Origin: JAOPZW01 sp963764585 | GTDB taxonomy: Bacteria; Actinomycetota; Thermoleophilia; Solirubrobacterales; Solirubrobacteraceae | Direction: 5' to 3' | Length of the DNA: 64,000 nt | Assembly: GCA_963764585.1 (NCBI GenBank) | Contig: CAVXTB010000009.1 | Span: 62,001 to 126,000, forward strand | Shown here: positions 27,853-35,986 of the stretch, piece by piece | Layout of the letters: each line of letters opens with the position of its first letter | How positions within the stretch are numbered: the stretch's first letter is position 1 | The notes under the pieces: generated by a model | Databases searched by the model: none | What the model was told of the DNA's origin: nothing | The model's input: the letters and a program-made list of their open reading frames with translations, nothing else | Translations under genes and position numbers: made by a program

Positions 27853-28715
27853 TCGCCTGGACCTTCGATCCCGCGGCGCTCGGCCCGCCGCCGTCCGGCG
27901 TCGAGGTGGTCAGCGAGCCGGGGCCGGACGTCGAGTTCGTCGTCCCCGACTGGCTGCACCTGCCCGACCTCGAGCGGCTCCCGGCGCTGCGCGTCGTGCA
28001 GGTGCTGTCGGCCGGGGTGGACTGGATCGCCGATCACCTGCCCGCCGGTGTGACCCTGTGCAGCGCGCGCGGCGCGCGCGACCGCGCGATGGCCGAGTGG
28101 GTCGTCGGCGCGATCATCGCCGACGCCAAGCAGGCGCGCGCGTGCGCTGAGCTGCAGGCGCGCCGCGACTGGGAGCCCGTGAAGGTGCAGGACGCATCGG
28201 GTCTGCGCGTCGTCGTCCTCGGCTACGGCGCGATCGGCCGCGAGGTCGCGGCGCTGCTCGCGCCGTTCGATCCGGAGATCGTGGGCGTCGCGCGTCGCGC
28301 CCGCGATGGCGTCCATGGCATCGACGCGCTGCCCGACGTGCTGCCGACCGCCGACGTCGTCGTCAACCTGCTGCCGCTCACCGAGGCCACGCGCGGCTCG
28401 TTCGGAGCGCCCGAGCTCGCCGCCATGCGCGATGGCGCGCTCTACGTCAACGCAGGCCGCGGCGCGACGACGGACACCGCCGCGCTCGTCGCCGCGCTGC
28501 GCGAGGGCCGCGTCCGCGCGGTGCTCGACGTCGTCGATCCCGAGCCGCTGCCGGCCGACCACCCGCTGTGGAGCGCGCCGAACGTGATGATCAGCCCGCA
28601 CAGCGCCGGCGACACGCCGGGCGCCGAGCGCGCCGCGTGGGCGCTCGCCGCCGAGCAGCTGCGCCGCTACGCCGCCGGCGAGCCACTGCGCAACATCGTC
28701 AGCGATGGGTACTGA
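27849..28715 (+). CDS. D-isomer specific 2-hydroxyacid dehydrogenase
   Basis: The 288-residue NAD-dependent enzyme starts at GTG 27849. It has the nucleotide motif VVLGYGAIGREVA (about 120-132), the substrate-binding Arg in YVNAGRGATTDTAALV, the Glu in VVDPEPLPADHPLW and the catalytic His in MISPHSAGDTPG, the standard R-E-H set of the phosphoglycerate dehydrogenase superfamily. The N-terminal substrate domain is short. It sits in a run of overlapping genes: 4 bp with the J-domain gene and 11 bp with the ThDP enzyme, suggesting 2-oxoacid chemistry. The substrate is unknown. Confidence 0.86.
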   Translation: MIAWTFDPAALGPPPSGVEVVSEPGPDVEFVVPDWLHLPDLERLPALRVVQVLSAGVDWIADHLPAGVTLCSARGARDRAMAEWVVGAIIADAKQARACAELQARRDWEPVKVQDASGLRVVVLGYGAIGREVAALLAPFDPEIVGVARRARDGVHGIDALPDVLPTADVVVNLLPLTEATRGSFGAPELAAMRDGALYVNAGRGATTDTAALVAALREGRVRAVLDVVDPEPLPADHPLWSAPNVMISPHSAGDTPGAERAAWALAAEQLRRYAAGEPLRNIVSDGY

Positions 28716-30309
28716 GGCCGCCACCGCCACCGGCGCGCAGGTGCTCGTCGCGGCGCTGGAGGCGGCCGGCGTCGAGGTCGTCTTCGGCCTGCCCGGCGTC
28801 CACAACCTGGCGGCGTGGGAGGCCCTGCGCGAGTCGCCGATCCGCCTGGTCGGCGTGCGCCACGAGCAGGCCGCGGCCTACGCCGCCGACGGCTACGCGC
28901 GCGCGACCGGCCGGCTGGGCGTCGCGCTCGTCACCACCGGCCCGGGCGCCGCGAACACGCTGGGCGCCGTCGGCGAGGCATGGGCGGGCGGCGCGCCGGT
29001 GCTCGTCATCGCCACCGACATCCCGGCAAAGCTGCGCCGCCCCGGCGTGCACCGCGGCGTCCTGCACGAGTGCGCCGACCAGCGCGCGATGTTCGCGCCG
29101 GTGACCAAGGCGCAGTTCGCCGGCCCCGACCCGCGCGCGGCGATCGCGGCGGCGCTGGCCCACCCGCGCCGGCCGGTCTACCTGGAGATCGCGACCGATG
29201 CGCTGTCGGGTCCGGCGACGCCGCAGCCCGAGCCCGCGGCCGCCGCGCCGCCGGAGCCCCGCCACCTCGAGCGGGCGATCGAGCTGCTCGACCGCGCGAG
29301 CCGCCCGCTCGTGTGGGCCGGCGGCGGCGCCGCGCGCGACGGCGCGGGCGCCGCGGTGGCGGCGCTGGCCGAGCGCCTCGCCGCGCCGGTCTTCACGAGC
29401 TACCAGGCCGCCGGGCTGGTCGGCGACCATCCGCTTGCGGTCGGCCTGCCGACGCACCTGCCCGAGACGGGCGCGCTGTGGGACGACGCGGACCTCGTGG
29501 TGGCGGTCGGCTCGGACCTCGACGGCGTCAACACCCAGAACTGGCGCCAGCCGCAGCCGCCGGCGCTCGTCGCCGTCAACGTCGATCCGGCCGACGCGAC
29601 GAAGAACTACCGCGTCGACGCCGTCGTGCACGCGGGCGCGACGGCCGGCGCGAGCGCGCTGGCGCAGCGCGCGAGCGCCCACGAGCCGTGGGCCGACGTC
29701 GCCGCGGTGCGCGCCGGCGCCCGCGCGCGCCTGGAGCGCGAGCACCCCGACGAGCTGGCCTTCCTGGCCGCCTTCGCGCGGGCCGTGCCGCCCGAGGCGG
29801 TCATCGTGTGCGACATGTGCATCCCCGGCTACTGGATCGGAGCCTTCCACCGCTTCGCGGCGCCCAACCGGCTCGTCTACCCGCTCGGCTGGGGCACCCT
29901 CGGCGCGGCCTTCCCGCAGGCGCTCGGCGCCTCGCTGTCGGGCGCCGGCCCGGTGGTCAGCGTCTCGGGCGACGGCGGCTTCCTGTTCGCCTGCGGCGAG
30001 CTGGCCACGATGGCGCAGGAGCGCCTGCCGTTCACGGCGGTCATCGTCGACGACGGCGGCTACGGGATGCTGCGCTTCGACCAGCGCCGGCACGAGCGCG
30101 AGACCTATGGCGTCGACCTGCACACGCCCGACTTCGTCGCGCTCGCGCAGGCCTTCGGCGTGCGCGCCGAGCGCGTCGACGGGCTGACCGACGCCTTCGC
30201 CGACGCGCTGGCCGGCCACCTCGCCGACCCCGAGCCGAGCGTGCTCGTGGCGAGCGCGTCGCTTCAGCCGCCGCCCACGACCTCGCCGCGCTGGTACCGG
30301 CCGGCCTGA
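28705..30309 (+). CDS. Thiamine-diphosphate enzyme, acetolactate synthase-like large subunit
   Basis: The 534-residue protein has the three-domain layout of the acetolactate synthase/benzoylformate decarboxylase group. The catalytic Glu54 lies in VRHEQAAAYAADGYARATG, the central domain in RPLVWAGGGAARDGAGA, and the ThDP-binding motif in SGDGGFLFACGELATM ending VDDGGYGML. No small regulatory subunit gene follows, so a biosynthetic acetolactate synthase is unlikely; a decarboxylase or carboligase of a catabolic route is more probable. It overlaps the hydroxyacid dehydrogenase by 11 bp and is followed 15 bp later by a small ABM-like gene. Confidence 0.85.
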   Translation: MGTEAATATGAQVLVAALEAAGVEVVFGLPGVHNLAAWEALRESPIRLVGVRHEQAAAYAADGYARATGRLGVALVTTGPGAANTLGAVGEAWAGGAPVLVIATDIPAKLRRPGVHRGVLHECADQRAMFAPVTKAQFAGPDPRAAIAAALAHPRRPVYLEIATDALSGPATPQPEPAAAAPPEPRHLERAIELLDRASRPLVWAGGGAARDGAGAAVAALAERLAAPVFTSYQAAGLVGDHPLAVGLPTHLPETGALWDDADLVVAVGSDLDGVNTQNWRQPQPPALVAVNVDPADATKNYRVDAVVHAGATAGASALAQRASAHEPWADVAAVRAGARARLEREHPDELAFLAAFARAVPPEAVIVCDMCIPGYWIGAFHRFAAPNRLVYPLGWGTLGAAFPQALGASLSGAGPVVSVSGDGGFLFACGELATMAQERLPFTAVIVDDGGYGMLRFDQRRHERETYGVDLHTPDFVALAQAFGVRAERVDGLTDAFADALAGHLADPEPSVLVASASLQPPPTTSPRWYRPA

Positions 30310-30324
30310 CCTGGGAGCAACGCC

Positions 30325-30639
30325 ATGCACCTCAGCCTCACGCGCGTCACGACGGGCGACCAGCCGATGGAGAACGCGACGATCGTCGGCGAGGAGCTGG
30401 CGCGCTGGCTGCGCGACATCGACGGCTTCGAGGGGATCGTCATGCTCTCGCGGCCGGGCACGACGATCGGGCTGACGTTCTGGCGCAGCCGCGAGATCGC
30501 CGACAGCCACCGCGCCGCGCGCATGCAGTTCATCGAGCGCATGACGTCGGTCGCGCAGGTGCAGATCGAGGAGATCGTCGACTACGAGGTCATGTTCGCC
30601 GAGCTCGGCCCGCGCCTGGCGGGCGGCGATACGGCCTAG
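30325..30639 (+). CDS. Small ABM-like protein
   Basis: The 104-residue protein (MHLSLTRVTTGDQPMENATI) has the beta-alpha-beta pattern of dimeric alpha/beta barrel (ABM, EthD-like) proteins: FEGIVMLSRPGTTIGLTFW, SREIADSHRAARMQFIERM and IEEIVDYEVMFAEL. GGGAG-like sequence precedes the ATG. Some ABM proteins are monooxygenases of polycyclic substrates; others have no known activity. Last gene of the run starting at 26605; its stop overlaps the convergent aldehyde dehydrogenase by 4 bp. Confidence 0.7.
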   Translation: MHLSLTRVTTGDQPMENATIVGEELARWLRDIDGFEGIVMLSRPGTTIGLTFWRSREIADSHRAARMQFIERMTSVAQVQIEEIVDYEVMFAELGPRLAGGDTA

Positions 30640-32198
30640 TCCTCGAGGCGGAAGTCGAGGTCCGCGTCGATCTCGGCGACGTCCATCTGGGCCTTCTGCA
30701 GCTTGCCGGCGTAGTCCCAGTTGAGCGCCTGCCAGCGGGTGAACTGGTCGAGCACCCATATGCCCGACTGGCGCGAGCCGTTGCCCGAGCGCCCGTTGCC
30801 GCCGAAGGGCAGGTGCGCCTCGGCGCCGCTCGTGGAGTTGTTGACGCTGACCATGCCGGCGCCGATGCGCTCGCGGTAGCGGAAGGCGTGCTTGGGGCTC
30901 GTCGTGTAGATCGACGCGCTCAGGCCGTAGCCGTGGCCGTTGGCCAGCGCGATCGCCTCGTCGAAGTCGCCGAACGAGGCCACGCCGACGAGCGGGCCGA
31001 ACGTCTCGGTGTTGGCGAGGTCGTCGTCGGCGCGGACGCCGTCGACGATCGTCGGGTGCACGAACAGGCCCTGCTCGGGGTCGCCCCCGACGAAGCCCTC
31101 GCGCGGGTTGGCGGCGGTGATGCGCCCCGTCCCCGACGAGCCATGGACGCTGTGGTGGTCGCGCACGAGCCCGAGCCATTCGTCCTCGAAGCGGCGCAGG
31201 AAGCGCTCGTGGATCATCGGGCCGTAGAGGACGTCCTGCGAGGGGTCGCCGATCGCGGCGCCCTCGACGGCGGCCTTGAAGCGCGCCATGAACTCGTCGT
31301 GCACGCGCTCGTCGACGATCACCGTGCCCAGCGACGTGCAGCGCTGGCCCGCGGTGCCGAAGCCGCTGAAGAGCGCGCCCTCGACGGCGAGGTCGAGGTC
31401 GGCGTCGTCCATGACGACCAGCGGGTTCTTGCCGCCGAGCTCCAGGCACGGCGACTGCAGGTGACGTCCGCAGAGCGCCCCGATCTCGGCGCCGACCGCG
31501 CTCGAGCCGGTGAAGCCGACCTTGTCGACCAGCCGGCGCTCGAGCGCCTGGTCCAGGCCGGCGAAGGTCTGCGGGCCGCCGGCGAGGACGAGGTTGAAGA
31601 CGCCGTCGGGCAGCCCGGCGTGTAGGAAGAGCTGGGCGAGCGCCTCGGCGGTGGCGGGCGCGTACTCGGCCGGCTTCCAGACCGCGGCGTTGCCGCACAG
31701 CAGCGCGGGCACGAGGTACCACGCCGGGACCGCGACCGGGAAGTTGCCGGCGGTCACGATCGCCGCGACGCCGACCGGCACCCTGAAGGTGAACAGCTGC
31801 TTGTCGGGCATCTCGGAGGGCACCGTCTGGCCGTAGAGCCGCCGGCCCTCGCCGAGGAAGAAGTTGCAGGTGTCGACGATCTCCTGCACCTCGCCGAGCG
31901 ACTCGGCGTAGGGCTTGCCGATCTCCCGCGTGACGAGCCGCGCGAGCGCCTCCTTGTTGTCCTCGACGAGCCGCCCGACCTGCTGGATGGCGCGGCCGCG
32001 CACGGGTGCGGGGACCGCGGCCCATGCCCGCTGGGCTCCCCGCGCCGCCTCGCAGGCGGCGACGAACGTCGAGGCGTCGCCGAGCAGCACGTCGGCGACG
32101 ACGTCGTCGGTGTGCGCGGGGTTGGTGGAGGCTTCGCGGCCGCCGGGGGCGTCCGTGGCCGGCTGACCGGCGATGATGGACGAGATGGTGCGGGACAT
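30636..32198 (-). CDS. NAD(P)-dependent aldehyde dehydrogenase
   Basis: The 520-residue enzyme starts at ATG 32196-32198 (MSRTISSIIAGQPATD). It has the cofactor segment VTAGNFPVAVPAWYLVPALLCGNAAVWKP (split; about 145-173), VGFTGSSAVGAEI, the general-base Glu in CLELGGKNPLVV and the nucleophilic Cys in GTAGQRCTSLGT, then FGPLVGVASFGDFDEAIALAN. It resembles ALDH7-type semialdehyde dehydrogenases, but substrate is not certain. A TAGGTT hexamer 7 nt before the ATG suggests leaderless expression. Longer upstream starts would add an Arg-rich non-homologous tail and are rejected. Confidence 0.9.
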   Translation of the reverse strand: MSRTISSIIAGQPATDAPGGREASTNPAHTDDVVADVLLGDASTFVAACEAARGAQRAWAAVPAPVRGRAIQQVGRLVEDNKEALARLVTREIGKPYAESLGEVQEIVDTCNFFLGEGRRLYGQTVPSEMPDKQLFTFRVPVGVAAIVTAGNFPVAVPAWYLVPALLCGNAAVWKPAEYAPATAEALAQLFLHAGLPDGVFNLVLAGGPQTFAGLDQALERRLVDKVGFTGSSAVGAEIGALCGRHLQSPCLELGGKNPLVVMDDADLDLAVEGALFSGFGTAGQRCTSLGTVIVDERVHDEFMARFKAAVEGAAIGDPSQDVLYGPMIHERFLRRFEDEWLGLVRDHHSVHGSSGTGRITAANPREGFVGGDPEQGLFVHPTIVDGVRADDDLANTETFGPLVGVASFGDFDEAIALANGHGYGLSASIYTTSPKHAFRYRERIGAGMVSVNNSTSGAEAHLPFGGNGRSGNGSRQSGIWVLDQFTRWQALNWDYAGKLQKAQMDVAEIDADLDFRLED

Positions 32199-32236
32199 GC
32201 CCCTGAACCTAGTGCACGCGTAGCGTGCGGTCGGGC

Positions 32237-32264
32237 TCAAGCCGCGGCGCGCACGCGCCGATGA
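32237..32264 (+). promoter_or_regulatory. Candidate sigma-28 (FliA/SigD)-like promoter upstream of secreted glycosidase
   Basis: TCAA (32237-32240), 16 nt, then GCCGATGA (32257-32264), flanked by GGGC before TCAA and G after it. This resembles the sigma-28 consensus TAAA-N15-GCCGATAA. Transcription would start close to the GTG/ATG at 32269/32272, giving a leaderless or nearly leaderless mRNA. A second site with the same spacing lies at 35212-35239. Whether a FliA-type sigma exists is not visible in this window. Confidence 0.45.
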
Positions 32265-32271
32265 GGCCGTG

Positions 32272-33885
32272 ATGCGACGCCCAGCGCTGGTCCTCTCCCT
32301 CCTCGTCGGCCTCCTCCTCGTCCCCACCGCCGCTCACGCCGCACAGCCGGGGGTCAACATCTCCAACACCGGCGACCTCGCCGAGGCGGTGGCCACGGGC
32401 GCCAAGACCGTGCGCCTCTTCGTGCCGCGCAGCACCGCCCCGGGCGCCTACGGTCCCTACGCGACCATGCTCAGCGACGCGCGCGCCGCGCACGTCGGGG
32501 TCATCTTCGTGCTCAACGGCGACCACGACGGCGCCACCACGGACCCCGCGGACTTCGCGACCTTCGCCGACAACTTCGCCACCGCGATGAAGGCGGCCGG
32601 CGGCGCGCTCGCCTACGAGATCTGGAACGAGGAGGACGAGACGCTGTTCTGGGGCGCGGCGGTCGACGCGGCGCACTACTCGGCGATCCTCAAGGCGGCC
32701 TCTCCGAAGATCAAGGCGGCCGATCCCGGCGCCAAGGTCCTGCTCGGCCCGCTGACCGGCAACAACTACGCCTTCCTGCAGCAGATCTACGCCAGCGGCG
32801 CGGGCTCCGCCTTCGACGCCGTCTCCGTCCACACCGACACCGCCTGCCTCGTCGAGCCGCCCAGCTCGTTCTACCGCGAGGACGGCAAGATCGCGCGCTT
32901 CAGCTTCCTGGGCTTTCGCACCGTGCACGACGTCATGGCCGCCAACGGCGACGGCGCCAAGCCGATCTGGATGACCGAGCTCGGGTGGACCTCGACGACC
33001 TCGACGTGCGCGCGCGGCATGTGGGCCGGGCAGAAGCCCTCCGGCGTCAGCGAGGCCGCGCAGGCCGCCAACCTCAAGGAGGCCTACCACTGCCTGGCCG
33101 GCTACCCCTACGTCGAGCAGGCGCTGTGGTTCACGCTGCGCGACTCCAACGGCGCGGGCGACGAGCTCGACCACTACGGCCTCGAGCAGCTTGCCGGCGC
33201 GCACAAGCCGGCGTGGGACGCGTTCCACACCGTGACCACGCAAGGCGACACGCTGACCGGGCCGTGCGGCGACTTCGACGGGCCGTCGCTGAGCGTCAAG
33301 AGCCCGACCGCCAACGCCAAGTACGTCGCGGCGCTCACGCTCAGCGCGGTGGCCACCGACGCGACCGGCGTCGCGCGCATCACCTTCCAGGCCGACGGCG
33401 CGGAGATCCGCAACTACACCGGCGCCGACGTCGGCTCGGGCAAGCTCGTCAGCCTCGAGTGGCAGGGCTCCAAGAAGCTCGCCCTCGGCAACCACACGAT
33501 CACGGTCATCGCCCTGGACCCGCAGGGCAACACGAGCCAGCAGACCGTGCAGGTCACGCGCGTCAAGACCCTCCCGGCGACGCTCAAGACGAGGATCAAG
33601 CTCGGCAAGGTCAAGGTCGGCAAGGGCCGCAAGGCCTCGATCTCGGGGCGCGTGATCAAGACGAGCACCGAGGGCATCGCCGGCAAGGTGCGCGTCTACT
33701 GGCAGCAGAAGCGCGGCAAGAAGTGGAAGACGATCCACAGCGGCCTGAAGCCGGCCAACAAGCCGTTCACCTTCAAGCAGAAGCTCAAGCGCAAGGGCGT
33801 CTGGCGCGTGCAGGTCAAGTACATCAACGTCGCGCCGTACAAGTCCTCGACCGCGCTGTCGAAGCGGTTCACCGTCAAGCACTAG
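32272..33885 (+). CDS. Secreted glycoside hydrolase-like protein with Ig-like and Lys-rich C-terminal domains
   Basis: The 537-residue protein opens with a signal peptide (MRRPALVLSLLVGLLLVPTAAHA). Residues about 25-290 look like a TIM-barrel glycosidase of clan GH-A: acid/base Glu120 in YEIWNEEDE and nucleophile Glu236 in PIWMTELGWTS. Next comes an Ig-like domain (about 297-385, VAALTLSAVATDATGVARITFQ), then a Lys-rich beta domain (VKVGKGRKASISGRV, VYWQQKRGKKWKTIH) seen in exported proteins of this lineage. ATG 32272 is chosen over GTG 32269. It ends at TAG 33883-33885, which is part of the palindromic repeat. Confidence 0.78.
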   Translation: MRRPALVLSLLVGLLLVPTAAHAAQPGVNISNTGDLAEAVATGAKTVRLFVPRSTAPGAYGPYATMLSDARAAHVGVIFVLNGDHDGATTDPADFATFADNFATAMKAAGGALAYEIWNEEDETLFWGAAVDAAHYSAILKAASPKIKAADPGAKVLLGPLTGNNYAFLQQIYASGAGSAFDAVSVHTDTACLVEPPSSFYREDGKIARFSFLGFRTVHDVMAANGDGAKPIWMTELGWTSTTSTCARGMWAGQKPSGVSEAAQAANLKEAYHCLAGYPYVEQALWFTLRDSNGAGDELDHYGLEQLAGAHKPAWDAFHTVTTQGDTLTGPCGDFDGPSLSVKSPTANAKYVAALTLSAVATDATGVARITFQADGAEIRNYTGADVGSGKLVSLEWQGSKKLALGNHTITVIALDPQGNTSQQTVQVTRVKTLPATLKTRIKLGKVKVGKGRKASISGRVIKTSTEGIAGKVRVYWQQKRGKKWKTIHSGLKPANKPFTFKQKLKRKGVWRVQVKYINVAPYKSSTALSKRFTVKH

Positions 33886-34053
33886 ATGACTGATTCCGCG
33901 GCCCCCGCACCCGCCTGCACGCGTTCCGCGGCGCCGGATCGCCACCCGCCGAAGGGGGACGTGCCACCAGCACGCCTCCCCTTCGCCGTGCGGCGCCCGG
34001 CATCCACGGCCCGCGCACATGCGGGCACGGCGGCCGCGGAATCAGTCATCTAG
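33882..34053. repeat. 172-bp palindromic repeat, copy 1 (22-bp perfect terminal inverted repeats)
   Basis: The left arm begins CTAGATGACTGATTCC (33882) and the right arm ends GGAATCAGTCATCTAG (34053); the complementarity is perfect for 22 bp. The inner 128 bp contain further GC-rich inverted segments and the block CGGCCCGCGCACATGCG that recurs in copy 2 (50697-50766). The left CTAG supplies the TAG stop of the glycosidase gene; the right end supplies TAGCCT, a -10-like hexamer 7 nt before the oxidase GTG. Each strand has an ATG-to-TAG frame of 56 codons filling the element. No transposase is near. Could be a MITE, a REP-like element, or a structured RNA. Confidence 0.85.
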
Positions 34054-34063
34054 CCTGCGGGCC

Positions 34064-35182
34064 GTGAGCGGCCCGCCCTCGCTCGTCGTCGTCGGCGCCG
34101 GCGTGTTCGGCGCGTCGGTGGCGCGCCACTGCGCGCGCGCCGGCTGGGACGTCGTCCTGGTCGAGCGCGTCGCGCCCGGCCACGTGCGCGCCGGGTCGGG
34201 CGACGAGTCGCGGATCATCCGCTGCGCGCACGCGACCGACGCCTGGCACACGCGCTCGGCGCGCCGCGCCTGGGAGCTGTGGCACGAGGTCGACCCGGCG
34301 CTCGTCGTGCCGTGCGGCGTCGCCTGGCTGGCGCGCCGCGACGACGGCTGGGAGGCGGCGAGCGAGGCGCTCCTGCGCGCCGAGGGGATCCCGTGCGAGC
34401 GCGTGGAGGCGACCGCGCTGTTCCCGAGCATCGCCGCCGACGACGTGCGCTTCACCCTCTTCGAGCCCGAGGCCGGCATCCTGCGCGCCCGCGACGCGGT
34501 CAAGGCGCTCGCGGCGCAGGCGGTCGCCGCCGGGGCGCAGCTCGTCCTCGCCGCCGCGCGGCCCGACGGCGCCGCGGTCGTCCTCGACGACGGCCGGCGG
34601 CTGGAGGCCGACCGCGTCGTGTGGGCGTGCGGCGCGTGGCTGCCGGCGCTGTTCGACGGGCTGCTGACGCTGCGCGTCACCCATCAGGACGTCTTCTACT
34701 TCGGCGCGCCCGCCGCCTGGCGCACGCCCGGCGTCCCCGGCTGGGTCGACTACGACGGCGCCGCCTACGGCCTCGGCGACCTCGACGGCCGCGGCGTGAA
34801 GGTCTCGCCCGACGTCGACGGGCCCGAGTGCGACGCCGAGACGCTCGAGCGCGTCGCCGTGCCCGAGCACGAGCGCCTCGCGCGCGCGTACGTCGCCCTG
34901 CGCTTCCCCGCGCTCGCCGACGCGCCGCTCGTCGGCCACCGCGCCTGCCAGTACGAGATCACCGCCGACAGCAACTTCCTCGTCGCGCCGCACCCCGACC
35001 ACGACGGCCGCGTCTGGCTGATGGGCGGCGGCTCGGGCCACGGCTTCAAGCACGGCCCGGCGCTGGCCGAGCGCATGGAGCGCTGGCTCACCGGCGCCGA
35101 GCCACCCGAGCCGCGCCTGGCGCTGGGCGAGCGCACTGCCGACAGCGGCCTGCGCACGGCCGGGGCCCGAGCGGTTCGATAG
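34064..35182 (+). CDS. FAD-dependent oxidase of the sarcosine oxidase / N-methyltryptophan oxidase family
   Basis: The 372-residue flavoprotein starts at GTG 34064 (VSGPPSLVVVGAGVFGASVARHC). It has the FAD motif VVGAGVFGASVA, the GSGDESRIIR segment that corresponds to the SSHGxTRIIR region of monomeric sarcosine oxidase, HRACQYEITADSNFL with Cys at the position of covalent FAD attachment, and C-terminal GGGSGHGFKHGPALAE. It likely oxidises a secondary N-methyl amine with O2. The frame is open upstream through the palindromic repeat, but the family start and the TAGCCT hexamer fit GTG 34064. Confidence 0.85.
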   Translation: MSGPPSLVVVGAGVFGASVARHCARAGWDVVLVERVAPGHVRAGSGDESRIIRCAHATDAWHTRSARRAWELWHEVDPALVVPCGVAWLARRDDGWEAASEALLRAEGIPCERVEATALFPSIAADDVRFTLFEPEAGILRARDAVKALAAQAVAAGAQLVLAAARPDGAAVVLDDGRRLEADRVVWACGAWLPALFDGLLTLRVTHQDVFYFGAPAAWRTPGVPGWVDYDGAAYGLGDLDGRGVKVSPDVDGPECDAETLERVAVPEHERLARAYVALRFPALADAPLVGHRACQYEITADSNFLVAPHPDHDGRVWLMGGGSGHGFKHGPALAERMERWLTGAEPPEPRLALGERTADSGLRTAGARAVR

Positions 35183-35211
35183 CGCCAACGCGCCAACTTC
35201 ACGATGAGGGC

Positions 35212-35239
35212 TCAAGCTCCCGCGCCCACCTGCCGATAC
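35212..35239 (+). promoter_or_regulatory. Candidate sigma-28 (FliA/SigD)-like promoter upstream of nucS
   Basis: GGGC-TCAA (TCAA 35212-35215), 16 nt, GCCGATAC (35232-35239): the same spacing and flank as the site at 32237-32264. The expected start point (about 35246-35250) falls at the foot of the hairpin 35250-35272, 60 nt before nucS, so the transcript would begin with that hairpin. A separate TAAGCT hexamer 10 nt before the nucS ATG could give a leaderless transcript instead. Confidence 0.45.
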
Positions 35240-35249
35240 GCGTGATGTA

Positions 35250-35278
35250 GGCCCCGCACGGATGTCGGGGCCTTCTTC
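35250..35278 (+). terminator. Intrinsic terminator-like hairpin with T-rich tail
   Basis: GGCCCCG (35250-35256) pairs with CGGGGCC (35266-35272) across a 9-nt loop and is followed by TTCTTC. It is the most terminator-like hairpin in the window and would end transcription of the oxidase gene that stops at 35182. It also lies just after the sigma-28-like site, so it could act on transcripts from there. Confidence 0.65.
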
Positions 35279-35311
35279 ATGTCTGGGGGCGGCCGTAAGC
35301 TGCCGCGGTCC

Positions 35312-35986
35312 ATGCGCCTCATCGTCGCCCGCTGCGAGGTCCGCTACTCGGGCCGCCTGTCCGCCGTCCTGCCCGAGGCGCTGCGGCTGATCATGGTCAA
35401 GAGCGACGGGTCGGTCATGGTCCACGCCGACCACGGCGGCTACAAGCCGAGCAACTGGATGACCCCGCCGACGGTCATCGAGGAGCAGGCCGACCGGATC
35501 GTCGTGCGCAAGCACGCAGGCGCCAGCGAGGACCGGCTCGACATCCGCATCGCCGAGGTGCTCTCCGACGTCACCCACGACATGGGCGAGGCCGCGGCGC
35601 TCGAGAAGGACGGCGTCGAGGCCGACCTGCAGGAGGCGCTCGCCGGCGCGCCGGAGTGGTGCGGCGAGGGCTTCCGGCTCGTGCGCCGCGAGTGGCCGAC
35701 CGACATCGGGCCGGTCGACCTCATGTGCCGCGACGACGATGACGGCTGGGTCGCCGTCGAGATCAAGCGCATCGGGACGATCGACGCGGTCGAGCAGCTG
35801 ACGCGCTACCTCGAGCGCATCCGGCTGGATCCGGCGATGACGGGCTGCCGCGGCGTGCTCGCCGCCCAGGTCGTCAAGCCGCAGGCCCGCGTGCTGGCCG
35901 AAGCGCGCGACATCGCGTGGGTCGAGGTCGATCTCGACGTCCTGCGCGGCGAGCGCGAGCCGGATCTGACGCTCTTCGCCGCATAG
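35312..35986 (+). CDS. nucS: Endonuclease NucS (EndoMS), non-canonical mismatch repair
   Basis: The 224-residue protein starts at ATG 35312 (MRLIVARCEVRYSGRL), matching the conserved NucS N-terminus. It has the DNA-binding N-domain (SDGSVMVHADHGGYKPSNWM) and the C-terminal nuclease with the D-E-K set in PVDLMCRDDDDGWVAVEIKRIG plus QLTRYLERI. NucS cuts both strands at mismatches and replaces MutS-MutL repair in many Actinomycetota and Archaea. A TAAGCT hexamer 10 nt upstream suggests leaderless expression. The canonical beta-clamp-binding tail is represented by EPDLTLFAA. Confidence 0.93.
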   Translation: MRLIVARCEVRYSGRLSAVLPEALRLIMVKSDGSVMVHADHGGYKPSNWMTPPTVIEEQADRIVVRKHAGASEDRLDIRIAEVLSDVTHDMGEAAALEKDGVEADLQEALAGAPEWCGEGFRLVRREWPTDIGPVDLMCRDDDDGWVAVEIKRIGTIDAVEQLTRYLERIRLDPAMTGCRGVLAAQVVKPQARVLAEARDIAWVEVDLDVLRGEREPDLTLFAA

